Shown in pieces: positions 1 to 8,296 of a DNA stretch of 64,000 nucleotides (within the stretch, counting starts at the first letter, position 1; each line of letters begins with the position of its first letter). A model generated the notes under the pieces. That model worked only from the letters and a program-made list of their open reading frames with translations. It was not told the origin of the DNA and did no database searches. The DNA is taken from assembly GCA_028283605.1 (NCBI GenBank), contig JAPWKH010000021.1:17420-81419 (forward strand). Reading direction: 5' to 3'. The DNA is from Arachidicoccus sp. Its GTDB lineage: Bacteria; Bacteroidota; Bacteroidia; Chitinophagales; Chitinophagaceae. Made by a program: the position numbers and the translations under genes.

Positions 1-225
1 TCGTTCATCCCACAAATCGGCTTTGTCTAATGAAAAACGCAAACTGTTATCCTTTTGCCAGATTAACACACCAAGCATTCCATTGCCCAAAGGCAATGCT
101 TCGTCCCATATTTTTGGCAACGAAGAAAATTGCAAGTTATATTTGGTAAGCTGCTGCCCTGTAACAAATGAGCACTTTAAGATCAAGGCATATATAAGAA
201 CAACAACTACAAAATTTTTTTTCAT
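1..225 (-). CDS. Secreted glycoside hydrolase, N-terminal fragment (GH95-like)
   Basis: Only the first 75 codons lie in the window; the rest runs off the left edge. The start at 225 opens with a hydrophobic signal peptide ending near TGQQ (residues 1-24). It is followed by a segment reading DEALPLGNGMLGVLIW and then SLDKADLWDER. The 'PLGNGxLG' motif is typical of the N-terminal domain of GH95-type alpha-fucosidases and related families. The family call is therefore an inference from about 50 residues. It lies on the same strand as and downstream of the GH89 gene, separated by about 70 bp, so the two are probably co-transcribed in a glycan-degrading locus. Other (alpha/alpha)6-barrel families with similar N-termini are possible. 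Confidence 0.6.
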   Translation of the reverse strand, partial: MKKNFVVVVLIYALILKCSFVTGQQLTKYNLQFSSLPKIWDEALPLGNGMLGVLIWQKDNSLRFSLDKADLWDER

Positions 226-294
226 TTATAAATACGAATTAGCACTTTTATTAAACAATAATCCGGTAACGTAATATCTGCAACCAATCTATCC

Positions 295-2520
295 CTACTC
301 TTTGTCGTTAAAAAAATCGATTGTTTTTTTATCGCTCATTCCAAAAGGTCGTGCAATTGTTTTTATTAATCGCGGCAACATTTCTTCGGTATTGTTTTGC
401 GGCTTTTCGTCGTATTCGTTTTGCTCCTCGCTCCAACTTTTTTCTATCGCAAAAAAATTGGGATATACTGCCTGTTTCCCGTCCATTTTTGCTTCGGCAT
501 AAGCAAAGAATGCTTCCCATTGTTTGAGATACAGATCTTTTAAAATGCCTTGCCATTCTTTGTTGGCATATTCATGCAAAGGGGTATTTTTATCGTCGGG
601 TCCCCAATAGGTGATTTGCATACGTGCATTCAATTCGCAAAGCTTTTTATCGGCATCATCGGGCAGCAGATTTTTTGCTTCGTTCAACCATTTTCCTACA
701 CGAAAACTTGCATTTGTACCCACCCATTTATCTTGCAAAAGCAATAATTGAATAAACAGATTTTTATTTCTTTCAAAAGATGATTTGTCTTTTCTCTTAA
801 AAGCCTGCATCAGCGAAGCGTAAACATCCCGCGCTTTCAGATTAATGACCTGCCGCCATGTATCGACCAAGTCGTATTGAAATGTTGCGACATTTTGAAA
901 TTGCGGCGAGGCTTTCGCAAAGTCAAGTGCAGCCTGCGTCAGCAATTCAGGGTCGAACCACAATTTATCGGGTCCCCATGATGATGCAGTGGTAACAAAA
1001 TCTGTATCGGGTCTTGCACAAAAGATAGATTCATATCCGCCTTGTCCGCCTTGAATCCCCGGCTCGCGACCGTTGTAAACTGTTTGCAATAAATATTGCC
1101 ATGCTTCGTTCAAATCTTTATTGTCCACGCCGTAACGAGCCGTAATAAATTCGCTTAACTTTTGTTGCACGGGCGGAACGTCTTTTGCCCATGAGCCGTC
1201 CAGTGCCCATTGATAAACGATATCATTGTTTTCAATTCCTTCGGGAATAATGCCTGTGCCTTTCAATGTGCTTTGACTGCCGAAAATTCTTTCCGCTTTT
1301 TTAGGTTCGGTAAGCACCCGCAGCAAAGTGCCGCCTGTGGTGACCCTTCCGCCGAAATTGCAAACGGTACTCCATATCCATGGAAAATTTCCATATTGAT
1401 TTCGATAAAGCCAGGTTTCGGTTCGGTCGCCGAGCAAGTCAATAATCAAAGTATGTTTGGGGTCTAAGCCCGCCATCATTTTTTCTTTCGGATTATCTTG
1501 CCAGCCCTGTAAAACCCACACGGCATCCGGAAAATACTGCTGCATATTTTCTTGTACCAATTTTCCTTCTTCCGCTAAATCAATTCCGTTGGTACTGCCG
1601 CCTTCATGAAACAAATCACCGCCGAGATATTTGAAGTCGCTGCCGTATAATTTTTTAAAATTGGCATAATATAGTTCTGCTATTTTTTTATACAAAGAAT
1701 CATGTGCTACCAATACAGAAGGACGATGATAGCCGCACCAGTCGCCCTGGTCAATAATTTCCGCATTCGGAAAATGTTTTTTCAAAGCAGCCGGAACCAA
1801 CCCCGTGAAACTTTGCACCACCGGCTCAATGCCAAGTTCTTTCATTCTTGCCAGAATTTTCTTTTGCAAAGCTGTCCAATGCTGAATCATGGCGTCGCTT
1901 ACAGGCCCACTCCAACCTTCCATATTTCCCATAAGCCACCATGCATTAAAAGCCGGACCGGGAATGAAATCACGAATTTCTTTATCACTGAATCCTATTT
2001 GAGCCAAGGTTTTTTGCCACACTTCTTCCGTACCGACAGGAGTAAGCATGAGATTGACGCCGTTGAGCAACATCCAATCCAACTCTTTTTCCCATTGCGC
2101 CCAGTTCCAAAAACTCATTGTGTAATTATATGTGCAATAGTTAAGCGCATAGCGCAAAGGATAAGCTGCACGGATACCTTCGCCCCCCTTTGTTTCAGGT
2201 AAAATGTTTGCTATCTGAATGTTGTCGCCGGTATGGGAAACGGATGAATGGCAATACTTTTTTACGTAATCATACAAAGCGTAAGCCGCCGCATTTTCGC
2301 TACTTGAACGGATAATCAGTTTTCCATTTTGCGTATAATAATTTGCAGTATCGTTCACATCGGTGTTTATCTTCTTAAAATAAACTTTGTCCTTCAATGC
2401 GGGAAAACGACGTATGACCAATGCCTGTAACGGTGTAAAATTCTGCGCTGATAATTTAAAGGCGGACAGAAAAAATATACCAACTATTAACCGTGCCTTA
2501 TTAAAAGAAAAATAATGCAT
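295..2520 (-). CDS. Alpha-N-acetylglucosaminidase (GH89, NAGLU family)
   Basis: 741-residue exported enzyme predicted to remove terminal alpha-linked GlcNAc from glycans, with the length and layout of the GH89/NAGLU family. Residues 1-26 form a signal peptide ending LSAQ. Residues ~27-115 are the small N-terminal alpha/beta domain, ~120-455 the TIM barrel and ~465-735 the helical C-terminal domain. Family landmarks are NYCTYNYTMSFWNWAQWE at ~130, GGDLFHEGG at ~300 and PEGIENNDIVYQWA at ~427. The Glu residues in the last two correspond to the two catalytic acids of the family. It is divergent from the ROK regulator across a 382-bp AT-rich gap and precedes the GH95-like gene, suggesting host-glycan or mucin-type sugar use, regulated by the neighbour. 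The family assignment is firm; the natural substrate is inferred. Confidence 0.93.
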   Translation of the reverse strand: MHYFSFNKARLIVGIFFLSAFKLSAQNFTPLQALVIRRFPALKDKVYFKKINTDVNDTANYYTQNGKLIIRSSSENAAAYALYDYVKKYCHSSVSHTGDNIQIANILPETKGGEGIRAAYPLRYALNYCTYNYTMSFWNWAQWEKELDWMLLNGVNLMLTPVGTEEVWQKTLAQIGFSDKEIRDFIPGPAFNAWWLMGNMEGWSGPVSDAMIQHWTALQKKILARMKELGIEPVVQSFTGLVPAALKKHFPNAEIIDQGDWCGYHRPSVLVAHDSLYKKIAELYYANFKKLYGSDFKYLGGDLFHEGGSTNGIDLAEEGKLVQENMQQYFPDAVWVLQGWQDNPKEKMMAGLDPKHTLIIDLLGDRTETWLYRNQYGNFPWIWSTVCNFGGRVTTGGTLLRVLTEPKKAERIFGSQSTLKGTGIIPEGIENNDIVYQWALDGSWAKDVPPVQQKLSEFITARYGVDNKDLNEAWQYLLQTVYNGREPGIQGGQGGYESIFCARPDTDFVTTASSWGPDKLWFDPELLTQAALDFAKASPQFQNVATFQYDLVDTWRQVINLKARDVYASLMQAFKRKDKSSFERNKNLFIQLLLLQDKWVGTNASFRVGKWLNEAKNLLPDDADKKLCELNARMQITYWGPDDKNTPLHEYANKEWQGILKDLYLKQWEAFFAYAEAKMDGKQAVYPNFFAIEKSWSEEQNEYDEKPQNNTEEMLPRLIKTIARPFGMSDKKTIDFFNDKE

Positions 2521-2902
2521 CTAAACATCTCTTTTAAGCGATATAAAAAAACAAACACATATTTATATATAGATATTCTGTAAGCACTTACATTCATAAC
2601 CAACTTCTATTTTATTAAAATAATTTTCATCAGAAAAGCATTTCAACAATAAATTAAGATATGAAGTATAAATTATTGCTTCGTTTTGCTTCTATCCTAT
2701 AATTTCATAACATCGTTTTAGCAGAAGCATAACACTTCAACAAATATTCACAAAAATTCAATTAATAGCATCGCATAAAGGAAATAATTTTTGCATTTTA
2801 TTTACTTTTTGAAAAAACATGAGTTCAATTTTATAAATTGATAAATATTTTAATAAATATTGCTATTTTTAATAAATATTTTATCAATATAGCTTTTTTA
2901 TT
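2521..2902. other. AT-rich divergent intergenic region
   Basis: 382 bp between the GH89 gene (leftward) and the ROK gene (rightward). I see no open frame of note. The right end holds a palindromic and directly repeated AT-rich block, described separately, that abuts the ROK start. The rest is low-complexity AT sequence expected to contain promoters in both directions. Confidence 0.6.
2838..2887. promoter_or_regulatory. Candidate ROK operator: inverted and direct repeats
   Basis: The left arm TTGATAAATATTT (2838-2850) and right arm AAATATTTTATCAA (2874-2887) form an imperfect inverted repeat. Inside it TTTTAATAAATATT occurs twice in direct orientation (2848-2861 and 2867-2880), 19 bp apart. 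The block ends 15 bp before the ROK start codon. ROK repressors of the NagC/Mlc type bind AT-rich palindromes of this general look, so autoregulation and control of the divergent GH89 gene is a reasonable inference. AT-rich composition makes chance similarity possible. Confidence 0.5.
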
Positions 2903-4159
2903 ATGCCAGAACAAAAAAAATCGCACCCGAAATATCTAAAAATGCTTGCTAAAGAAGGGAAAAAAGGGAACAATAAGTTGCGGATATTGCAGTATATTTT
3001 TGATAATCAAAAAACTTCGGTTTCAAAAATTTGTGAGTCCTTAGATTTGAGTGCGCCTACGACATTAAACTTGTTGTCGGAGTTAACCAATGCCGGCTGG
3101 ATAGAGAAAAAAGGGGCAGGGAAATCCGTCAGTGGCAGGCGCCCGGACTTAATTGGATTGGTGTCAAAATCTTTATTTGTGCTTTGTATAGACCTTGAAC
3201 TATCTACTTTAAGAATGGGCATATTCGACAATACGCTGGAAATGCAAACAGAAATTTACAATTGTCCATTTTCCCTGTCTATTAATAGGGAAAACATGGA
3301 TATACTGTTTCAAAACGTTACGGACTTTCTTAAATCCAAAGGAATTTCTCTCAATCAGCTGGCAGGTATAAGTATGACTATGCCGGGGTTAATTAATTCC
3401 GAAACAGGAGAAAATTTCAGTTATTTGGTCAGCAATAATAATGACGATGAATCGATGGCTGCTTATTGTTCAAAAGTATTTGGCGTTCCGGTAACCATTC
3501 AAAATGATGTGAAAGCCGCTGCACTTGCCGAATTGCGTTGCGGGAAGGCAAGCGGTAAACAAAACGCACTGATAATATTAATGGACTGGGGCTTAGGTTT
3601 AGGTATTGTGATGGATGGCAAAGTCCGCAGAGGGGCATCCGGCTTTTCAGGTGAGATAGGACATATTCCTTTCGAAGATAATGGTGAGCTTTGCTATTGC
3701 GGAAAACACGGTTGCTTGGAAACAGTTGCTTCCGGAAATGCACTTTCCAAAATGGCTAAAGCCGGCATAGCTTCCGGTCAGAATTCTATTTTAAATGAAT
3801 TAAGTAACAGAGAAATCAATAAAATCGAAACTTCATTGATAATAAATGCAGCAAATAAAGGAGATTTATACGCCATCCAACTTCTGTCAAAAATAGGAAC
3901 AAATATTGGCAAAGGGATTTCAACACTTATTCAAATTTTCAATCCTGAAGTAATTGTTTTAGAAGGCAGAATTGCCGCTGCCAAACAATATATTACTATT
4001 CCTATGCTACAGTCAATTAATACATACTGTATGACACAGATTCGCGAAAAAACACAAATCACTTCATCTGATTTAGGAGAAACTGCCAACCTAATGGGTG
4101 GAGCAATCGAAAACATTGATCGTATGTTCCAAATATTGTTGGAATCGAGGGGGAAGTAA
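2903..4159 (+). CDS. ROK-family transcriptional regulator (NagC/XylR type)
   Basis: 418-residue protein combining an N-terminal winged helix-turn-helix (residues ~20-85, with ISKICESLDLS-like recognition helix spacing) with a ROK sugar-kinase-like domain (~90-410). The kinase-like half contains DWGLGLGIVMDGK at ~225 and the zinc-binding CYCGKHGCLE motif at ~264, diagnostic of ROK proteins. The HTH indicates a regulator rather than a glucokinase. ROK regulators respond to sugars or sugar phosphates such as GlcNAc-6-P. Its position divergent to an alpha-N-acetylglucosaminidase suggests a GlcNAc-related inducer, but that is contextual inference. A palindrome lies immediately upstream. The gene ends just before the recombinase remnant, which is oriented the other way. 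Confidence 0.9.
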   Translation: MPEQKKSHPKYLKMLAKEGKKGNNKLRILQYIFDNQKTSVSKICESLDLSAPTTLNLLSELTNAGWIEKKGAGKSVSGRRPDLIGLVSKSLFVLCIDLELSTLRMGIFDNTLEMQTEIYNCPFSLSINRENMDILFQNVTDFLKSKGISLNQLAGISMTMPGLINSETGENFSYLVSNNNDDESMAAYCSKVFGVPVTIQNDVKAAALAELRCGKASGKQNALIILMDWGLGLGIVMDGKVRRGASGFSGEIGHIPFEDNGELCYCGKHGCLETVASGNALSKMAKAGIASGQNSILNELSNREINKIETSLIINAANKGDLYAIQLLSKIGTNIGKGISTLIQIFNPEVIVLEGRIAAAKQYITIPMLQSINTYCMTQIREKTQITSSDLGETANLMGGAIENIDRMFQILLESRGK

Positions 4160-4237
4160 ACCCCTGATTCTTTCAGATAAAATTCCCGGTTTAAATTTAA
4201 AGCCGATACGCAATCTGATTTTCTTTACTCTATTTGA

Positions 4238-4852
4238 TCAATTTGCCCACTTAATGATCGTTTTAAAGCGTCGAATATGTTTGCCCAATCCGTTGCCGAC
4301 ACACCGATCATTTCTTTTCATGAGATGATTGCGAATATAATGCTCAAGTTCTGTTATGAATTCCATATTGATCCGGGACAAGTAAGTATCTTTTGTCGTC
4401 TTATATTTGAAAGCAAGAAATAACTTTACATAATCTATGGTCGTACGGTAGTTTTTAAACCCGCCATTTTTAAACTTAGGCTCCCATATCTTGCGATAAT
4501 ATTCCAGCAGCTCAATAACCATGTGTCCTTTCAGCGCAAAATGATTTTCCAGATAGGCCTGCTTTACGCTCTCTGGAGTGATGAGGTCATCCGTAAATTT
4601 TAGTTTTCTGTACTTCAGTTTGATGCCCGAGCGAACTCGTTCTATATGCTCGTTAATAGATTGTACTTCGAACGAACGGCCTTTGAATTTTTCTGATTTC
4701 AGGCCCCAGTCTTTGGTTTTGATTTTTTCCTAAATGGAAATTTCTTTTGCTTCCCCGTCAAGTGTAATGCGCGCATAAATAAAAGCTTTACTCTTGTTTA
4801 TTTTGGACTTCCTTGCAACAAAGTCCACAGCGAATGCGTGTGTCTGTTCCAT
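4238..4852 (-). pseudogene. Tyrosine recombinase (phage-type integrase) remnant
   Basis: Reading leftward from an ATG at 4852, the translation gives an N-terminal arm-type DNA-binding domain of a Bacteroidota tyrosine recombinase (KINKSKAFIYARITLDGEA). An in-frame TAG follows at 4730-4732, codon 41. The same frame continues after the stop through KDWGLKSEKFKGR and a core-binding (SAM-like) domain with ITELEHYIRNHL, and ends at a second stop after KTIIKWAN at 4238. The catalytic domain with its R-H-R-Y residues is absent: the DNA beyond runs into the 3' end of the ROK gene within about 80 bp. The gene is therefore both nonsense-mutated and truncated. It lies 275 bp from a tRNA-Leu gene, a common integration target, so it is probably the scar of a lost integrative element. 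Confidence 0.8.
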
Positions 4853-5090
4853 ACAACATTTTTTAATAGTTTTTGAAATGATTTGAGTGTTCTTTCGCCC
4901 CAATTGTCCAGACTCCGCGGGTTCTCATCCACTTCGCATCCTACCAAAAAGCATCAAAATAATTTACACAAGAAATTGATAATCAGTCGATTATTGGCAG
5001 TTTCGGTGAGTTCAAAAACAATATCTGAGAAAAATTCATGGATAACTCACGGATTTTAAATTTCAGAAAGCCTTATAAACACAGAGTTTC
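4853..5090. other. Gap upstream of recombinase remnant
   Basis: About 240 bp between the recombinase remnant and the tRNA-Leu terminator. On the minus strand one frame (about 4850-4965) reads a plausible peptide tail containing DENPRSLDNWGERTLK, which could be the end of a lost gene, but it has no recognisable start and I cannot assign it. I did not find a second copy of the tRNA 3' end that would mark an attachment site. Confidence 0.35.
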
Positions 5091-5123
5091 ACTAAATAAA
5101 AATAGCCACTCGTTTGAGTGGCT
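5091..5123 (-). terminator. Terminator of tRNA-Leu
   Basis: Perfect 8-bp stem AGCCACTC/GAGTGGCT (5104-5123) with a 4-nt loop, followed on the minus strand by ATTTTTATTT. It lies just 3' of the tRNA gene, as expected for an intrinsic terminator. Confidence 0.8.
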
Positions 5124-5126
5124 TTG

Positions 5127-5210
5127 TGCCCAGAACAGGAATCGAACCTGCACATCCTTGCGAATACCAGATTTTGAGTCTGACGCGTCTACCAATTCCG
5201 CCATCTGGGC
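5127..5210 (-). tRNA. tRNA-Leu (anticodon CAA)
   Basis: The minus strand folds as a class II (long variable arm) tRNA. Acceptor strands GCCCAGA and TCTGGGC pair fully, with discriminator A at 5127. The D-loop contains AATTGGTAGAC and the T arm GGTTCGATTCC. The anticodon stem-loop is TCAGA-CTCAAAA-TCTGG, placing CAA at positions 34-36, so it reads UUG leucine codons. No CCA is encoded. It is the likely former target of the adjacent recombinase remnant. Confidence 0.95.
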
Positions 5211-5355
5211 ATTTATAAAACGGGATTGCAAATGTAAGTGCAATATTTATTCTTGCAAAAGAATTTTTATAGATTTATTCGCAACAGCTTTTCTTTCGCC
5301 AGAATATTTTACGCATTATTTTAAAAAACTTTTTCATTCGTATATTTTTACAAAA

Positions 5356-6072
5356 TTACAAATACAGATAATAGTCTTTCAGCAATTCTCTAAATCTTAA
5401 CGAATAGCTTTCGTTTTCTTTTATTATTATGTTTTCCGTTTTCATAGATTCCTGCAACTTTGAAAATATTAAAACTACTCTGAAAAATTCATGCTTGTCG
5501 GTTTGCTTTATTAAATATTCTTTTATAAAAAACATTCCTTCTTTTTCCGCAAGTTCCTTAAAATATTCCTTCCTGTAATAAGGCAGCAATACTGCAAAAA
5601 CGCCATCATTTTTTAATAGTTTTTTTGTTGTTCCTGCCAGCTCTTGCAAACTCAATGCAGATGAATGTAATGCTTTATTTCTTTGTTCGCTTTCGCTCTT
5701 TAATTGATTTTCAAAAAACGGAGGATTGGAAAGAATAAAATCGTAATGTTCAATAATATTTTTCGAATATTCCTGAATCGGTTGATGATGTAGATTGATA
5801 CGGTCTTTCCATTCACAATTATCAATATTTTGCAATGCTTGTTCATAAGCATCGCTATCAATTTCCACAGCATCTATTGTGCAATTTGTATTTTTTTGCG
5901 CATACATTATGGATAACAATCCCGTGCCGGCGCCAATATCCAGCACTTTGTTTTTATTAACTAATGTATTTGCTATAATGGCTCCAAACAAACAGGCATC
6001 CGTGCAAACTTTCATGGCGCACTTGTCTTGCTCTATTCTGAATTGTTTGAACTGAAAGTAATTATTGGGCAT
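5356..6072 (-). CDS. tRNA1(Val) A37 N6-methyltransferase (TrmN6/YfiC family)
   Basis: 238-residue SAM-dependent methyltransferase. The SAM-binding loop DIGAGTGLLS is at ~46 and the N6-adenine methylase motif NPPF at ~116. The N-terminal FKQFRIEQDKCAMKVCTDACLFGA segment matches the TrmN6/YfiC family, in which 'Q...MKV.TDG.LLG' precedes the SAM fold. The family methylates A37 of tRNA1(Val). The gene is divergent from gatC with about 95 bp between starts. Catalytic class is clear; the precise tRNA substrate is by homology only. No frame damage is seen. Confidence 0.85.
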   Translation of the reverse strand: MPNNYFQFKQFRIEQDKCAMKVCTDACLFGAIIANTLVNKNKVLDIGAGTGLLSIMYAQKNTNCTIDAVEIDSDAYEQALQNIDNCEWKDRINLHHQPIQEYSKNIIEHYDFILSNPPFFENQLKSESEQRNKALHSSALSLQELAGTTKKLLKNDGVFAVLLPYYRKEYFKELAEKEGMFFIKEYLIKQTDKHEFFRVVLIFSKLQESMKTENIIIKENESYSLRFRELLKDYYLYL

Positions 6073-6130
6073 TTGGCAAAATTATAGATTTTACCGTTGC
6101 GCTATTTTCCTTTACCGCTTGTCCAAAATA

Positions 6131-6162
6131 TTGCACTTCTTGGTTTCGTTTGATTATTTTTG
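6131..6162 (+). promoter_or_regulatory. Bacteroidota-type promoter of gatC
   Basis: TTGC at 6131-6134, a 20-bp spacer and TATTTTTG at 6155-6162 fit the TTTG-N(19-21)-TAnnTTTG Bacteroidota promoter consensus. The -7 box ends 4 bp before the gatC ATG, implying a very short leader. Confidence 0.55.
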
Positions 6163-6166
6163 TTGT

Positions 6167-6460
6167 ATGGTAGAAATTACAGATAAACTTATCGAAGACT
6201 TAGCGCATCTTTCAAGGCTTAGCTTTAGCAGCGAAGAAAAAGAAGAAATCAAAAATGATTTACAGCAAATGATTGCATTTGTAGAAAAGTTAAATGAAAT
6301 TGATACAACCGGTGTTGAGCCTTTGCTACACATCACGCCTCGAGAAAATGTATTCCGAGAAGATGTTGTAATACAGAATACTTCCCGCGAAGAAGCATTA
6401 AAAAATGTTCCAAACACCGATGGTACTTATATTTTAGTGCCAAAAGTGATTAAAAAATAA
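6167..6460 (+). CDS. gatC: Asp-tRNA(Asn)/Glu-tRNA(Gln) amidotransferase subunit C
   Basis: 97-residue GatC. It is the small subunit of the GatCAB complex that converts mischarged Glu-tRNA(Gln) and/or Asp-tRNA(Asn) to the correct aminoacyl-tRNA in the cytoplasm. Family features include LIEDLAHLSRLSFSSEE near the N-terminus, a central DLQQMIAFVEKLNEIDT, and the conserved VEPLLHIT and REDVV patches followed by a C-terminal NTDGTYILVPKVIKK. The start at 6167 is preferred over upstream in-frame codons because it matches the family N-terminus and lies just after the promoter box. GatA and GatB are not adjacent, which is usual in this phylum. Confidence 0.92.
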   Translation: MVEITDKLIEDLAHLSRLSFSSEEKEEIKNDLQQMIAFVEKLNEIDTTGVEPLLHITPRENVFREDVVIQNTSREEALKNVPNTDGTYILVPKVIKK

Positions 6461-6478
6461 GTATAAAATCCTTTCATT

Positions 6479-7189
6479 ATGCCGTCGTCCGTTATTCATT
6501 TAAATAAAATAGAAAAACAGTATTTTATGGGAGGGCATGGCGTACCTGTTTTGAAAGGCATTTCTTTAGATATTTTTAAGAATGAATATGTAGCATTAAT
6601 GGGGCCTTCGGGAAGCGGAAAAAGTACGCTGATGAATATTTTAGGATGTTTGGACACACCAACAAGCGGCACTTATATTTTGAATGGCAAAGATGTGAGC
6701 AAGATGCCCGATGATGAACTTGCCGATGTTCGGAATATTGAAATTGGTTTTGTTTTTCAGCAATTCAATTTGTTGCCAAGGCTTACGGCATCGGAGAATG
6801 TAGCATTGCCTTTGATATATGCGGGCGTAGGAAAAGCAGAACGAATGGAGCGCGCGCACGAAGCTTTAAAAAAAGTAGGTTTAAGCGAACGCGCTAATCA
6901 CAAAGCTAATGAAATGAGCGGTGGACAGATTCAGCGTGTAGCCATTGCAAGAGCCATTATCAACAATCCTTCCATTCTTCTGGCGGATGAACCGACAGGA
7001 AATCTTGATACAAAAACTTCTATTGAAGTAATGGAAATTTTCGGGCAGATACAAGCGGCCGGAAATACGGTTGTGTTGGTAACGCATGAAGAAGACATTG
7101 CAGAATATGCCAAACGAATAGTACGCTTACGCGATGGCGTTATTGAAACAGATACATTGAACGCGCCAAAGAAAGAAGCTTTGGTGTAA
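6479..7189 (+). CDS. ABC transporter ATPase (MacB/LolD-like)
   Basis: 236-residue ATP-binding subunit of the MacB/LolD/SalX type. Walker [10 protein letters not shown] is at ~42, Q-loop [12 protein letters not shown] at ~97, signature [14 protein letters not shown] at ~146 and Walker [13 protein letters not shown] at ~163, followed by a switch His in VTHEED. All catalytic residues are present. No permease is adjacent: the neighbours are gatC 18 bp upstream and a VOC protein downstream. It must therefore pair with an FtsX/MacB-type permease encoded elsewhere. Function is probably lipoprotein release or small-molecule or peptide efflux; I cannot tell which. A second ATPase of similar type lies at 20.3 kb. 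Confidence 0.85.
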   Translation: MPSSVIHLNKIEKQYFMGGHGVPVLKGISLDIFKNEYVALMGPSGSGKSTLMNILGCLDTPTSGTYILNGKDVSKMPDDELADVRNIEIGFVFQQFNLLPRLTASENVALPLIYAGVGKAERMERAHEALKKVGLSERANHKANEMSGGQIQRVAIARAIINNPSILLADEPTGNLDTKTSIEVMEIFGQIQAAGNTVVLVTHEEDIAEYAKRIVRLRDGVIETDTLNAPKKEALV

Positions 7190-7213
7190 ATCAATAACTA
7201 AAATTATTATACC

Positions 7214-7666
7214 ATGAGCAATTCTCAAGAACTAAATGTTCAACAAGCTGTTCCTTTCTTTATGGTTAAAGATATGGATGCTTCACTTCAATTTTATATC
7301 GACAGATTAGGATTTGAATTAAAGAATACATGGACACCGCGAGGAAGAATTGAATGGTGTTGGTTACAACTTGGCAATGCATCAATCATGTTGCAGGAAC
7401 ATGGAAAAGAAAGCAGTGAACACGGGAAGGTTTATTTAGAAAATAAAAAAGGCCTCGGTGTTTCTATTTGTTTTCAATGCACTGATGCGATTGCTTTATA
7501 TCATGAATTTAAATCAAAAGGGATTGATGTAAGCGAACCTTTTGTTGGCAATAGTTTGTGGGATATAAAGATTGCAGACCCTGATAATTACAACTTACAT
7601 TTTGAAAGTCCCACCGATGTTCCCGAAAAAACAAAATATTCCGATTGGATAAAAACCAATTCGTAA
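7214..7666 (+). CDS. VOC-family (glyoxalase/bleomycin-resistance) protein
   Basis: 150-residue single-domain vicinal-oxygen-chelate protein. It shows the paired beta-alpha-beta-beta-beta modules: AVPFFMVKDMDASLQFYID near the start, then CWLQLGNASIMLQEH, and a second half with GVSICFQCTDAIALYHEF and an acidic-end strand NLHFESP. Candidate metal ligands are an early residue in the first strand, E59-type residues and the terminal Glu of HFESP. Such proteins range from glyoxalases to antibiotic-binding proteins, and the substrate cannot be read from sequence. The stop codon overlaps the next gene's start (TAATG at 7664-7668), indicating translational coupling with the adenosyltransferase gene. 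Confidence 0.8.
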   Translation: MSNSQELNVQQAVPFFMVKDMDASLQFYIDRLGFELKNTWTPRGRIEWCWLQLGNASIMLQEHGKESSEHGKVYLENKKGLGVSICFQCTDAIALYHEFKSKGIDVSEPFVGNSLWDIKIADPDNYNLHFESPTDVPEKTKYSDWIKTNS

Positions 7667-8217
7667 TGAAAATTTATACAAAAACAGGCGATAAAGGCAA
7701 GACATCTTTAATCGGCGGTAAGCGCGTAGATAAAAATGATGTGCGCATAGAATGTTGCGGATCGGTAGATGAATTGAATGCGTACATCGGGCTGCTGAAT
7801 GATGAATTACAAAATATTTCTCTTGAAAATATTTTGTACGAAATTCAAAATAATTTATTTGTTATCGGTTCTTTGCTTGCGGCTGATACGACTAAAACAA
7901 CAAAAACTTTTATTCCCAATTTAACAGATGAAAACATTCTTGTTTTGGAAAATGAGATCGACAAAATGGATGCCGCGCTTCCGAAGATGACACATTTTAT
8001 TCTTCCCGGCGGGCATACAATTGTTTCTCATGCGCACATTACACGAACTATTTGTCGCCGTGCGGAACGCTTATGCGTTGGGCTTTTCAACGAATTGAAT
8101 AATGAAAACATTTTATTGATTGTAAAATATCTCAATCGTTTAAGCGATTATCTTTTTGTATTGGCAAGATTTATTGCAAAGCAATTAAATGTTGAAGAAG
8201 TAAAATGGATACCGTAA
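7666..8217 (+). CDS. Cob(I)alamin adenosyltransferase (PduO type)
   Basis: 183-residue corrinoid adenosyltransferase of the PduO/MMAB family, which transfers the adenosyl group of ATP to cob(I)alamin to make adenosylcobalamin. The N-terminal ATP-binding motif MKIYTKTGDKGKTSLIGGKR, then CCGSVDELNAYIG, LPGGH, and the C-terminal HITRTICRRAERL and LNRLSDYLFVLARF are all family signatures. The start at 7666 is chosen over an in-frame ATG 21 bp upstream because it begins exactly at the conserved motif and overlaps the previous stop codon. No other cobalamin genes are nearby, suggesting salvage rather than synthesis. Confidence 0.93.
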   Translation: MKIYTKTGDKGKTSLIGGKRVDKNDVRIECCGSVDELNAYIGLLNDELQNISLENILYEIQNNLFVIGSLLAADTTKTTKTFIPNLTDENILVLENEIDKMDAALPKMTHFILPGGHTIVSHAHITRTICRRAERLCVGLFNELNNENILLIVKYLNRLSDYLFVLARFIAKQLNVEEVKWIP

Positions 8218-8296
8218 AAATATAGAAAAGCTTATTCTGCAATTCTTAAATAAATCATTTTTAAGAGACAAATAATAACGATAAATCTTTATACGG

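Noticed and set aside
1702..2202. 166-codon plus-strand frame inside the GH89 gene
   Set aside because: It lies wholly opposite a well-conserved GH89 coding region and its translation has no domain-like composition. It is a shadow frame.
4160..5126. Direct repeat of the tRNA-Leu 3' end (att site)
   Set aside because: I looked for a second copy of GGTTCGATTCCTG near the integrase remnant and found none.
7645..7665. Earlier in-frame start for the cobalamin adenosyltransferase
   Set aside because: It adds seven residues not in the family and overlaps the upstream VOC gene; ATG 7666 fits the conserved N-terminus.
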